Below the pieces are notes generated by a model. The model saw only the letters and a list, made by a program, of their open reading frames with translations. It was not told the DNA's origin and searched no databases. A program made the translations under genes and the position numbers. A DNA stretch of 64,000 nt, from NCBI GenBank assembly GCA_039707465.1, contig CM077644.1, forward strand, positions 197,691,962 to 197,755,961, written 5' to 3'. This document shows positions 45,432 to 56,905 of the stretch, piece by piece. Positions within the stretch are counted from its first letter, which is position 1. Each line of letters starts with the position of its first letter. The DNA comes from Rhabdophis nuchalis. Its lineage: Eukaryota; Chordata; Lepidosauria; Squamata; Natricidae.

Positions 45432-45785
45432 TTGAAGTCACCTAGTATCATAAGCCTGGGAAATTACACCACATAGCCTCCAGTGGAAGTCTAGGAGCTC
45501 AGGCAGGGAAACTGATACACAGCCAGAAGACTTAGCAGCAGCCCTAACTGGTCCCTAGAACCTACCTTAAAAAGAGGCTCACTACTGGGCATTTGTATAG
45601 TTGCATCACTGGTAGCAGCCAGATCCTCTTGGATATAAACATTTGTGCCATCTTCATTATCCTCTCTGCCAGGATGGTGCCACATCTGATACTTGGCCAG
45701 GCACGTTTCTGAGAAAATAATTTCCTCTGGTGCCAGCCATGTCTTTGTGATACGTGCCATATCAACATTCTTCATAATATCAAAT
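45432..45785 (-). pseudogene. L2-type LINE endonuclease-domain remnant
   Basis: The minus-strand frames read DMARITKTWLAPEE, FSETCLAKYQMWHHPGRED, VYIQEDLAATS, GSRDQLGLLL, and after a gap MILGDFNL. This order fits the APE-type endonuclease of L2/CR1 LINEs, which nicks target DNA; ETW-like and GDFN are conserved motifs. Here ETW has become KTW, and the frame is broken. Confidence 0.75.
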
Positions 45786-46290
45786 TAGCAATAAGATTCA
45801 TATAGGATGACTTAGAACTTAAAAGCAATAGTTCCATAAACTAATTTATCCATGATGGTATGCCTCTTATGAGCTGCTCTGCTCTGTAATGGACTAAGCT
45901 GCTCTGTAATGCAGCTTCAGGTGTTGGCTGGCAACACATCCAATGCTTATTCTGATTTTTCTTGAATCTAGGATTTAAATGTGAAGTTGGTCCATCTCAA
46001 AGTTGTGAGAACAGCTTTCTCTTCACTACATTGATTGGGTAATGAGTTGTATCTCAGTTACTGCGAATGTAGGGTCTTTGGTCCATCTATAGTTCCCTCA
46101 GACATTTCATATATCTCCTCTCATTAAGTTTGTTGCTGTAGTAGCGTTCCATCAATTTTATATTCTCTTATCTAGTCCATGTATATTCCAGTAGCCTCTT
46201 ATTGTTAGATTATCCTGGTTCCCCAACATATGATGTGTACATAACTAATTAATCTGGGAGATATTTAAGCCAGTAAGACTCACGCTAGTT
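45786..46290. other. Unannotated stretch
   Basis: Nothing is recognised beyond a local CTGCTCTGTAATG duplication near 45880-45912. Confidence 0.4.
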
Positions 46291-46299
46291 CATTTCACT

Positions 46300-46410
46300 C
46301 CCATACTTTAAGGTAAGCAGTTGAAGCCCTTCTGCTAAAGTAAATCCCAATCCAGATTCAAACCCCAGTTTTCCATGTCAAAGGTGTTGCTATAACCTCT
46401 AAACTACAAT
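46300..46410 (-). repeat. tRNA-like SINE head, decayed
   Basis: On the minus strand TAGTTTAGAGGTTATAGCA and GGGGTTTGAATCTGG look like A and B boxes with tRNA-like spacing. There is no acceptor stem, so it is not a tRNA gene. Confidence 0.4.
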
Positions 46411-46449
46411 ATGTTTAAAGTGTGTGTGCACACATCCGCATGTGTGTAT

Positions 46450-46510
46450 GTGAGAGGGACGGAGGAGAGGAAGAGGGAGACAGAGAGAGAGAGACAGACA
46501 GACAGAGATA
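46450..46510. repeat. (GA)n/(GACA)n low-complexity tract
   Basis: An impure purine-rich microsatellite. Confidence 0.85.
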
Positions 46511-47999
46511 TTGAAATTGTATATAGTTTAAGTGGAAATATTTTTGCATAAGATCCAAATCCAGTACATTAAGTGGAAAAGCTTTTCCCCTGGAGGAAGG
46601 CACTTTAGACTGGAATCATGTAACCATATCTAAAATCTATCCCCCTCCCCAGCTGAGCTCTTTCTCAGGGGAATAAATAAAGAGCAAGATAATATTTATT
46701 AACTATTATAACATTTGCTATGACTATGTCCAGTTTTGCTTCAGGGGGAACTATCCTTTTTACGCTGAAATTTGTAAATGTATAACATACACAGGAAATA
46801 ATTATTCAGAGTTACATTTATAATTAACAGTGATGGACAGTCTGTAAGCGTAAGAGTGTGCAAGTAATTAAGATGTGGCAGACATAGAAAGAAATATTGC
46901 TGGGCAGTGTAAAATAGAACAGTTCTTGTTTTATGGGCTGCTGCAATAGGAAGCCATCAGAAAGATATTTAAAGTAATTACTGTAGATTTAGATGGTGTG
47001 GGACAATAGCCTTCCACAAATCTTTCAGAACAAATTGCAAATGGACTGCAGTAAAAGAGAAATGAAGACAAAGAGAGAAACTGTACCACATGAATGAAAT
47101 GCGATCAAAGGCAAAAATTCAGTGCAATGCTGAAATAAGCTTGTGATGCACTAGTTAAACACAGCTTGTAACAGGCACACAGGTGGGCAGCTCAGAAAAA
47201 TGGCTTAGATAATATTCAAGGTAGAAAAATCTATAACAAAACAAGAGGATAATTTCTAAATGGGATCCAATTATCTGCTAAAAAATAGAAAAGGTGTCAA
47301 GTGGCCCACACTTCTTTTTTAAAAAAAATAAAACAAAACATGAAAACAAAATACACTGGAAGCAAGGGGGCACTCTTGTTTAAAGTAGACAACTTACAGA
47401 AAGTTTGTTTTTCAAGTAACAAAACTAAACCAAAACTTCTGAAAATAAGTGTAAATGAGAAAGTCCATCGTAGCAAAAAAGGAAACATTTTTGGGGGGGA
47501 ATGGGGGCTCCTTTTTAGTTTATTATGTTAGTTTTTCTTAAAGCATTTGAAGTGGTTTGAAAATTTGGTTTAATTCAATTTTTGTACAAATTTTGTATTT
47601 AGACCAGATCTTTAAATCTGATTCAATTAGGTTGGACTTTACCCATGCTGTTCCAATGCATGGACTCTATTTAAATCAGCCTTCATGATGCATGCCTTAA
47701 CAGAACCATATTTTATTCTGTTTCAACTTTTCTCAGCAGTTTCCCAAATCTTTCCTTTTCTATTTCACTGTGTTTGAAATGTGAATATAGAGAGTGATCC
47801 TACTCTTTCCATTGCAAGAAGTTACGATTTACTGATTGTTCTTTCTTTTAGCAGAAACTACGCAACAATCTGTTGCAACTGGTTTTCATTTTAATTTTCT
47901 TGTACCCCACAAGGGAATAAAGAAGATAGTTAAGAAAAACAATAGCCTGAATGTCACTCCAACTCTTATACATCCATCAAAGTGTACACAGGAATGGGA
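46511..47999. other. Unannotated AT-rich stretch
   Basis: Nothing is recognised. Confidence 0.4.
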
Positions 48000-48081
48000 T
48001 ATTTGTATATTTATTGTTTTTTATTCTCCCTGTGCACCGCTCTGAGTCCCTATGGGGAGAGGGAGCGGTCTACAAATTAAA

Positions 48082-48169
<88 letters not shown>

Positions 48170-48172
48170 TTA
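48000..48172 (+). repeat. L2 LINE 3' end with long (TTA)n tail
   Basis: CCCTGTGCACCGCTCTGAGT and GGGAGCGGTCTACAAATTAA match the 3' UTR of the L2 at 28398. The TTA tail runs for about 88 bp (48084-48171), far longer than in the other copies, so it has expanded as a microsatellite. Confidence 0.88.
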
Positions 48173-48862
48173 AGCAAAAAACCCAACAGATAGCTCACAA
48201 TATAATAATGAGATCTCCTTTCTGCAAAATAAATATCAGGGAGGGATCTATACGGAAACTATATTTTAATATGCTCCTTAATTTTATATTCCTTGATTTG
48301 TTAACCACTGTTTAAAAAGTAGATAAACATTTCAGAATGAAAGGAAAAATGTTGTTTAAATGATAAGTTACTAAGTACAGCTATGTATGTTCTCTATATT
48401 TGGAAACTGTTGTTCCAAATGTAATAAGAATCTGAACCTTTAAAATCTGGATTACAAATTAATCTGAGCAAAAAGGCACTGGCAAACAGGCGTATATTGA
48501 GAACAACAGTAAATATTGTAAGAAGGCTAGAATCTAAATTTGTGAAGAACAATGAAACAGCTTAATTTGTTTAGTCTAGGAAAGGAAGATTAAGGAAAAC
48601 ACGTTAGCAGCCATCAGCAGCATTTGAAACACAAAAATTGGAGAAGAATTATATTTTGTTGTTCCAGAGGGTAAGTGTTGAAGCAATAGGTTGAAATGGC
48701 AAAAAAGCAGATTTCAGTTAAGTGCTTAGGAGAAATGTGTTAGGTTGTTAGAAAGGTATTCGTGCGAGCTGCTTCATGATAAATAAGCCCTTAAGGTGTC
48801 TTCCAATTCTAACTTTTAAAGAGAAAATAGGCCTGAAATATAGCAATAAAAGGGAAAATTCC
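48173..48862. other. Unannotated stretch
   Basis: Nothing is recognised. Confidence 0.4.
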
Positions 48863-49232
48863 ATACTGTTGCAGAAAAAAAAGAGCACAAGACTTGGACT
48901 TCTCAAAATCAGGAAAAGTTTATTATGGCTGCCATGATTCAGAAAGCTAGTCAGAGGCTAGCATCCAAGAATTCTGAATTCCAACCAAAACGATAAATAA
49001 TCATATTTATAGTTTAGTTTTATCATGAAGATTCTTACTCTTTCTCTGATTGGTTATATGATTATCGTCAAAAAAGAAAACCACAAACATATCCTGTTAT
49101 TGCTAAGATGAACTTCCAGCCTTTGTGGTTAAGCCCGTTGTCTGACTTGCCATCTAACTCGGCCTATGTACAAGCAGGTGTTTGCGGTTTGGCGCATCCT
49201 ATTGCAGCTCAGACAATTCAGAGCAACAATAC
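48863..49232 (-). mobile_element. Solo LTR (362 bp) with 4-bp target duplication
   Basis: The LTR body (48867-49228) starts TGTTGC and ends GCAACA, perfect inverted ends. ATAC flanks both sides (48863-48866, 49229-49232), a 4-bp duplication that would fit a gammaretrovirus-like element. TTTATT near 48914 gives AATAAA on the minus strand. Confidence 0.65.
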
Positions 49233-49275
49233 AGAAAAAGGGATCCTTTGGGTCATCCAGTCCAACCCCACATCA
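49233..49275 (-). repeat. Possible CR1 3'-end fragment
   Basis: AGGGATCCTTTGGGTCATCC then AGTCCAACCCC resembles the start of reverse-oriented CR1 ends. It is short and uncertain. Confidence 0.4.
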
Positions 49276-52200
49276 TTTCACTCTTAACAATCAGGTCTCA
49301 CTTTATGCCAATGCCCTGCTTCAATACCTTGAATGAAGAAAATTTTTGTGTGCTCCTGGGAGGGTTTGTGGGATTCAAATCCACTTATAAATTGAAGTCC
49401 TTATAAGGATCATTTTTTATTGCTCTTCCCCCCTATAGTTCCTTGATGTAAAATTCTAGTCTCAGTATTAAGTTTTGTAGTAAGTGGCAAAAGCCCAAAT
49501 TTATTTATTTATTTAAAAAAAGCTTAGAGTTCAACCCTTTTACCATATACTCATCTTTCCCATGATACTATTTTATAATCAAAAAATAATTGGCTTCTCT
49601 AATACAAGTGACAACAACATGTGCTATTAACTAGAGCTGTTTGTGGTCTGCCCATTTTTGTTTAATGAAACTTTCATTAATAACAAGAGAATGTATGATG
49701 GTGTTATTGCATTAAAATTAAGATTAATATGACTAAAATGAAACTTGTAATTAATGCCACATGTTGCCGTTTAATCAAAACAGGTTTCTGATTAACTTAT
49801 TTCAAAACCTCATTCTTACGATTATCAATTACACTCCTCTTCTCAACAAGCTAAGATTGATAGAGGCGTTCTATATTTAAACAGGGCTTATTTGTTGGGG
49901 AATTGGTCTGAGAACCACTGCCAAACAACTTAGAATAGGTTTCAAAAGTTTGCAAATACAGCAGTACTGTCTTGAGAAGTTTCCTCCTTTTATAATGTTG
50001 AACAGAAGCTAATCAGGATAAACTATGTCTTATATTATGCTGCTACTCTGCCCAGAACCTCCAATTAATGTAATTAAGTCTGTTTTATAACTTTCAATTT
50101 TCAGCTAGAAACCTATGATTAATGTTTGATACAGCTGACTTATGGTGCAATGAATGGGCAAACTTCTCACAGCAGGTAATCTGCTTTTTATTAGCATCAT
50201 GCCCACAGCCAAAATGTGTTTTCAAAAAATGTGGTTCTCTATAATATGTGAATTTTTACAATTAGCTATCTCTTGGTTGGAGAATCTTTAGGGAATACCT
50301 CTATTTGTAAGAACATGTAAATAGTGTTCTACAATGAGCATTTGGGGAAAATTTAGAAGGAGTAAGCTAAATTAAATATGACAAATTAGTTATTAAGTAT
50401 CTTCAGTAGGTATCAATGATCAGTTTCCTAGTACAGTGAGGCACAGCATGTAATCTGGGGACCGGGAGGCAGTAAAACTGTTTCAGGGAATATGTGAAGT
50501 CAAATAAAGAAATAATTTAAAATTATTTACTTTTAATTTACACCAAAGTAAATATTGATAGACATAACCCACATAAATCAAAGGTCTTTGTGATCCTCAA
50601 TCATTTTTAAGAATGCAAAAAAGTCCTGAGACCAAAAAGTTTGAAAACCACCATGTCAGTAGAAAGGGAAAGGTTCTGTATTTCTATCATATGCCTTCAT
50701 TTGTGATATACTATAGGTTGCTCTAGGAGCTTCAGTGGTTTAAAAAAGCATCTTGTGATGTGATCATAAGAAAATGGGTGCTTTTTAAGAACTAGGGCAT
50801 CTTAGTGGGCAAAATGATGAAACCTCTAAAGACTGCATAGCAACAGCTGCTTTCTTCACAAATGACAACAATATAGTTTTTCTGAAACTATTTTCAAGCA
50901 TCCAATAATTTAATACTAATCGCATGAAGCTTTATTGCATCCTTATTTATATTATTTATTTATGTATTAGCAGCTTTAGAATGCTATTGCAGTTATTTAT
51001 TGCTAGAAATCCAAAGTTTTCTGGCCATCTCTCCTTTTAAATTAAACATAGTCTAAAATAATGTAAACAAATGCATGGATTTTATAACCTAGATGCCAGA
51101 TTTTCCATTATTTTAATGTCATAGAAAATTAAAGTTTTCTTTTGGTCCTGAAAAGTTTGGGAAGATATCTGCAGGCAAAGCTTTCAGAAATGAAGATCCA
51201 TTAATTTCTCTGATGTGAACATTTGAGCAAGGACCTGTAATAGGAATTTCTATTTTTGAGGGAAGCAACATTTGACATCTTGATGACATACCAAAGAGCT
51301 ATTATGGTAGATGTGGCCATTCACAGAAATAATATAAGTCAAAATGGCACTTCCAAGAAATAGTGGAAGCCCCATAACAATTTCCTGATGCTCCTTAAAG
51401 CAGTTATGTCTTTTCCTAGGATCATGAAACCATAGTAGGAATCTGGGAAAAGCCATCCTTGGTTTACAGATTTACAAACAGGTGCTTTGAGTCCATTTCT
51501 GCACAATCCAAGATTTATTTTTGTTTCTGAATAAGAAGCTCTTCGCAGCATTAGTCTCTATTGTACCCACTACTCTCCTAAGTGCTTTCTAATAACTTCA
51601 TTTTCCATTGCTCTTTTGTGTGTGTGTGTGCAGGGGAACCAACTTTCAAACAATAGTACACAGGTATTCACTCTCCATTTTTTAAGAATCCTTCTTGGAT
51701 TTACATGTGATCAGGTCACCTTTGGAAAATACAGTTAATGCCATGGTCAACACTTTGCTTTTCAGCAAGGTAATGCCTCAATTAATATGTTTAAATTAAA
51801 TAATGTACAAAGAATGTTAAATAAAGTTAAGTGAGTCTTAGAAAATATAAAGAGTAATGTTTGTGGTTGTGATGTCTCTTTGGCACCTCTCCTTTGGGGT
51901 TGGATGGAGGTTCTTAACAGGATTATACATCTGGACAAAATATAGTAAATTTATATCCAGCCACACTTTAAACTGCAACTTGAGATGGAGTTTTCTTGGG
52001 CAACAGCTGAAGGTTGTATCACTAAAATTGGAAAGTTATTGTCTAACCAGTGAACCTTAGTATGAAAATTAATCCAACCCTTTTCTTTCCCAAAGACAGA
52101 GAATAGACTAAAAGTCATAGAATCAAGTATTGTCATTATTTAACTGAACTTCTTAATCAGAAGAAAGATCTGATAGTTAAAAGAAAAAGAATGGACAACT

Positions 52201-53785
52201 CTGCAATCTTGTAGCATATTTTTTTCATATATCTGTGTAATTATTTCTAATACACAGACTGGTTCTTGAAATGCAGTCCTATTATATCCATCACAATGTT
52301 AACACACCCTATTGTCAGAGTTTTGCTCCTTCTAATACAATTTTGTTGTCAAAAGTACCATTTGTTCATGCAATGATGAAAATCACAGTTAACCTTCAAT
52401 TATATCTTAATAAAAGTTTATAATGGTATGTTTAAGAAGACAGGCAATATCCAAATTGAATTAGATGACAATTATTGTGTTGTTGAATTTGAAATAAAAT
52501 TATTCTGTGACAATTTTGTCTTGACAGTTATTTCTAAGTGACAGCTTTGGTACCATGTGCACATATACAACCATTTTATTATATAAAGTATAATTAATAA
52601 TGGTGGCTTTCTATTTAAAATATTTTCTTCTCTTCTTCTTGTTATATTAGGAAAGATAAACAGCCAATATTTGCATGTAGTTAAGCTGGAAGTGTGCCTG
52701 TGTTGGTTGAAAAACAAAGACACTGGAGCTTGCCAAGTCAAAATTTCTGGTGCCTGACTCTTAGCCTTGCAGTCCTCCCAGCTGGCAATATTTGCATTTC
52801 CTTATTCCAGAGAATTGTAACAAAGCATGCACATTGGCTGCTATGTTTAGCATTTCCCTCCAAAGTGGACATGGTAGGAAAGATTGGACAATTTGGAACA
52901 TGATGGATAGGACACAGACAGTGCCCATGATGCTTGCTTTCATGAGAGGAGTAAACTTCTGAATCACACTTTCACATCCATTTTTTTCCTCAGATAGAAA
53001 AAATACAAATTTGCTCCTTTACATTTGCTTTCTACCAGGAATTTTTGCATGTCCAATAAGACAGATGGGTTATGTGATTTTAGAGATGTTCAATTGTGAA
53101 GCAGAAAACTTCTTATATAATTCTTGAAGGCTAACTGTATCCCAGTGTGACACTTGGATTCCCTCAGATACTCTCTTCAACCCTATACCACCTGTTCTTC
53201 CTCATTAAGAAAAAAAAAGGATGTGTGTATTGCAAAATGGAAATAATCTTTGTGAGTGTTTTCATAGTAAAGAACAAAATAGTATGTTTTAAAGCTGTGC
53301 AGAATTGGACTCTGGATGATCTCCTTGGAGGAGGCTTTACTTGAATCATTCCATTAAAAGTAAGAAAGTGACTTTCTCTCTGAAGGAACAAGTCAAATCA
53401 GGGAGCTCGAAGAGCTTCATAGCCTTTGAAGCATTTCACAGCCTTTCAAAATGCTTTGCCTGTTTGGTTATGTTTTTCTGTTTGTGGGATTGTTGCAGAT
53501 AATGTAGACATTATTTCCATATATGGAGAACATTGGAAGGCAAGAGACAGCTAAGTGGCATGATTATCCTAAGCCAGTGAACTGTTTTTTTATTGTTATG
53601 GTTTGTCACATAGCCTAGGTATTTAGACTAGATTTGACATTTTTCTTCACCTATCAAGTTATTCCCAAGGACCTGGGATAGGCAGATGTTGTTGCTTGAT
53701 ATTTTTGAAAAGGGATAGTCACAGGATGTAAACTGTTCCAAATAAAACCGACTTTTGCAATTGACTGATTATGACTTTGTTAGTT
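49276..53785. other. Unannotated AT-rich stretch (4.5 kb)
   Basis: No gene or RNA is recognised. 50432-50665 begins CAGTGAGGCACAG and ends AAGTTTGAAAACCACC like a decayed hAT element, but no target duplication was found. Confidence 0.4.
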
Positions 53786-54330
53786 GGTAATCAAGTGGTG
53801 CTCTAATGTTCCTAAAATCATTCTACTTCTATTTATGGGTTGTTGTACTTTGTGTTTTTCTCCAGTTCTTTTTCTTCTATTCAACTGTCTTCAGATACTG
53901 CCACATTCACCATCCAGACTTTTTTTGTCTTTCTTGTCAACAACTGTTAAGTTTAGGGTGTTATGTGGCAGGTGCTTGTGCGTTTGAATTCTAAAATCCC
54001 AGAGCCATTTAGCTTCTTTGGTTTTTATCACTTTGTCTATTTTATGGTCCCATCAGTGCTTGCTTGCAGGCAAATGGTATTTCTTGTAGATAGTCAAATG
54101 CATCATTTGTTTCTACCATGTCATGCCATCATTTGTAGTCAGTCTGTATGGTCGCCTTACAGCAGCTTACAATAGGTAGTCCACTGTTTCTTCAACGTTT
54201 TTGCAAAGGTGGCTTTTGCTGTTTATTGCTGATTTCTTAATACTGGCCTTGTGTGTGCATTTTTTTCTCAGGCTTTGGTCTTGTGCACACAGAATCCTTC
54301 CCCCTCCCCATTCAGAGGTGGATTTCGCAT
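53786..54330 (-). pseudogene. R4/Dong-type LINE C-terminus with restriction-like endonuclease
   Basis: Conceptual reading on the minus strand gives HLCKNVEETVDYLL (zinc-finger region), STDGTIK, KEAKWLWDFRIQTHKHLPHN, then VVDKKDKK, VNVAVSEDS and EEKELEKNTKYNN, in several frames. This succession (CCHC-like finger, WDF-IQTDK, VVDKK, VAV-DS, EKE-EK-TKY) is the C-terminal endonuclease region of R4/Dong/R2-group LINEs. Multiple stops and frameshifts make it a fossil. It is the second such remnant in the window. Confidence 0.62.
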
Positions 54331-55387
54331 ACTTTTGCCACCGTGCACCAAAAACATGAACATGTGCTGTGATGGTGGAGCACTTCCCAGGAACAAAGCA
54401 TTGTGCTTTGTTCAACAAACTTTGAGACAAGAAGCAGAAAACCACTGCCACTGTACAAGACCAATCAGTAGTCAAGCTTATTTTTAAATTGGACAGGCAC
54501 ACTTTATAGTTGCTTGTTGCTTGTTGTTGGTGTTTTGCTAGATTAGGAGGCCACTGTGTTCTTTTCTCATTCTTGCTATTCTTCTAAAAGAGGTACAGGG
54601 GGAATAAATAAAATATTTATTGTACTGACAACCTTGAAGATAGCGAACAGAATCTTGGCAGTTTTACCATCCACTATTTTCGTCCTATTTTCAAACCCCA
54701 CCTGCAAAAAAAACCTTCTCCCAAAGCAAATTCAAAGAATGCAGGCATTTTGATACTTCCACATTGTAGGCTATGAGCAAATTTTCCAAACTGAATCTTA
54801 AAGTGGTTCAGATGAAATCAGTTCAACTTCACATCTCAAGTTCCAAATTCAAAAATGAATCATGACCTCTTTGGATCTTTAAATCACATAATGTAATCCT
54901 GATTTGTACAGGATTTATTGGGGAATATCCATTTCTGATGTTAAGCGGTAATAGTAAAGCAGTGTTTTAAGAATGATTATGTGCTACATATCATCCCTTT
55001 TCTCAATAGTCAAGTTGCCCAAATGAAGCCCATGAAGGAGTCAAGCTTAAATTGTTCTTCGCTACACAAGTTTTTAATAGTGGTCTTCTTATTCTGACAT
55101 AACAAGGGCACTCTCAAGGTAGATAAAATCTATTAGATAGCAATCAAATTTCATGCTAAAACAGTTTTCTTCCAACTCAAGGACAGGTGATAGGAGAACT
55201 ACAATTCAGAAGCATTTGGATTCCAGACTCTGTGGGTGACACACGAGTTAAATATGGGTTTTGTTTTTTCCCCAACACATATATTTCACAATTTTAGTAT
55301 GAAGTCAGTGGTAGCTTACAAAAAATGGAAGAGCCTAGTAGAAAGATTGAACTCTGAACTATTAGTTTGGTCTAGAATTCTTGCTTT
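54331..55387. other. Unannotated stretch
   Basis: Nothing is recognised. Confidence 0.4.
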
Positions 55388-55530
55388 AATAATAATAATA
55401 ATAATAATAATTTAATTTCTTGACCACTCCCTCTCCCCATAGGGACTCGGAGCGGTGCACAGGGAAACTAAAACAATAAATATACAATAAATATACAGAC
55501 ATATTAAAAACAAATTAAACGATACCTGCT
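55388..55530 (-). repeat. L2 LINE 3'-end fragment with (AAT)n tail
   Basis: This is the reverse complement of the 28398 L2 3' UTR (CCCCATAGGGACTCGGAGCG, GTGCACAGGGAAAC) preceded by about eight AAT units. Confidence 0.88.
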
Positions 55531-56795
55531 TTGCTCTTATATGCAGCTAGACTGAGCTGGACCTGTGATGTGACCCATACTATGAAGTTTGATAACATTG
55601 CAAGATCTGAGTAATCCAATGATGTGCAAATTAGCTGTATGAAATTTCGTGATATTCTGATTTCATGACTTAGCCTTTCACTTCTGTTTCTTTGCCCATT
55701 GATTAAAGTTTCTGAATTTCCCAAAGAAACTGAAATAGAAACTGCTATGCTGAATTAAGAGCAAAAACATTGTTTGCTGCTGTCATTGGCACCTTTCTCT
55801 TGACTCTTTTGTTCTATCTTGCCTGGAAAGTGTAGAAATCACAAAACCAGGATAATTGATCAGACAAAATCTGGATTGAATCGCACAAAGAGGTTTTATT
55901 CTTTTTCTGAAGTAGAAAAAATGTTCAAGGATTTTTCCCCTCAGCAAAATTATAAATAACATTAAGCTTTAATAAGAAAAAATGTGTCTTCTAAAATGTA
56001 GCACTGTTACAGATGTGCAGTATAAACTATTTCTGAATGCACGCTATCCACAAATTATTTGAAACATATGTCTATGCAGAATCTGTTTCTTATTTTGAAG
56101 TGGACACGTCCTCTTGTAGACAGCTGCAGTTTTGAGAATTGGTGGAAGCATTTTGCTACATTCAAATGTGGCATATTGATTATTTAAATATAAAATGCAA
56201 TTGCACATTTTGGCATCAGTTTAAGATATTAGTGAATTCTTGAGAAATGAAGTCAGGAATGCCATACAGCATATTGTTTCCATGCAAACACATTAGTTCA
56301 CAGTGAATGAAACAAGTTTAAATGTGTAAAGCTCTGTTTTTCCTCACAGGTTGTGCTATAATCTATCTTGTTGTTCATATAAACTGTGACTATTTGAAAT
56401 ATAAGCAAGCAACAGTTACTTTAGAGAAGAGTTGACTATCTGCATTTTCCCTTACCAAAGGGTTGGAAAGTTAATTTCAAGTATTATAGTAAGATAGAAA
56501 AATGGAAGATAAACAGTTTATCAAAGGGGAGAGACAGGACTAGGCAGGTGTAGGAAATGGATAGCTACACCAATCAAGGGAAGGTTTATAAATAGCTGGA
56601 TTATGGTTATAGATTTGATAACTTTAAAAATGTTAAAAGATAGGGTGGCCTAAAGACATTTACTTCTGATTGGTCACAAATATCTAAAAATATATTATTA
56701 ATGTTAAAAATTAATATTAATGTTAAGCTAATTTTTTTGTGAGGCAAATAGTCTCAACTGGTGTAAATGTAATGCTTCTCAGCCAAGAAAATAAA
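55531..56795. other. Unannotated AT-rich stretch
   Basis: Nothing is recognised. Confidence 0.4.
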
Positions 56796-56803
56796 TCCTA
56801 GAG

Positions 56804-56897
56804 TAGAGATTCCCAAACTTGGCAACTTGAAGACTTGTGGAGAATTCTGGGAGTTGAAGTCCACAAGTCTTCAAGTTGCCAAGTTTGGGAACCTCTG
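56804..56897. mobile_element. Palindromic hAT-type MITE (94 bp), perfect 8-bp target duplication
   Basis: The ends are TAGAGATTCCCAAACTTGG and its near-complement ending CTCTG. The two arms pair almost fully, with a core AATTCTGGGAGTTGAAG. TCCTAGAG flanks both sides (56796-56803, 56898-56905). It is the cleanest small hAT copy here. Confidence 0.93.
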
Positions 56898-56905
56898 TCC
56901 TAGAG

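Noticed and set aside
50432..50665. Possible further hAT element
   Set aside because: End motifs are only loosely similar and no 8-bp flanking duplication could be found.
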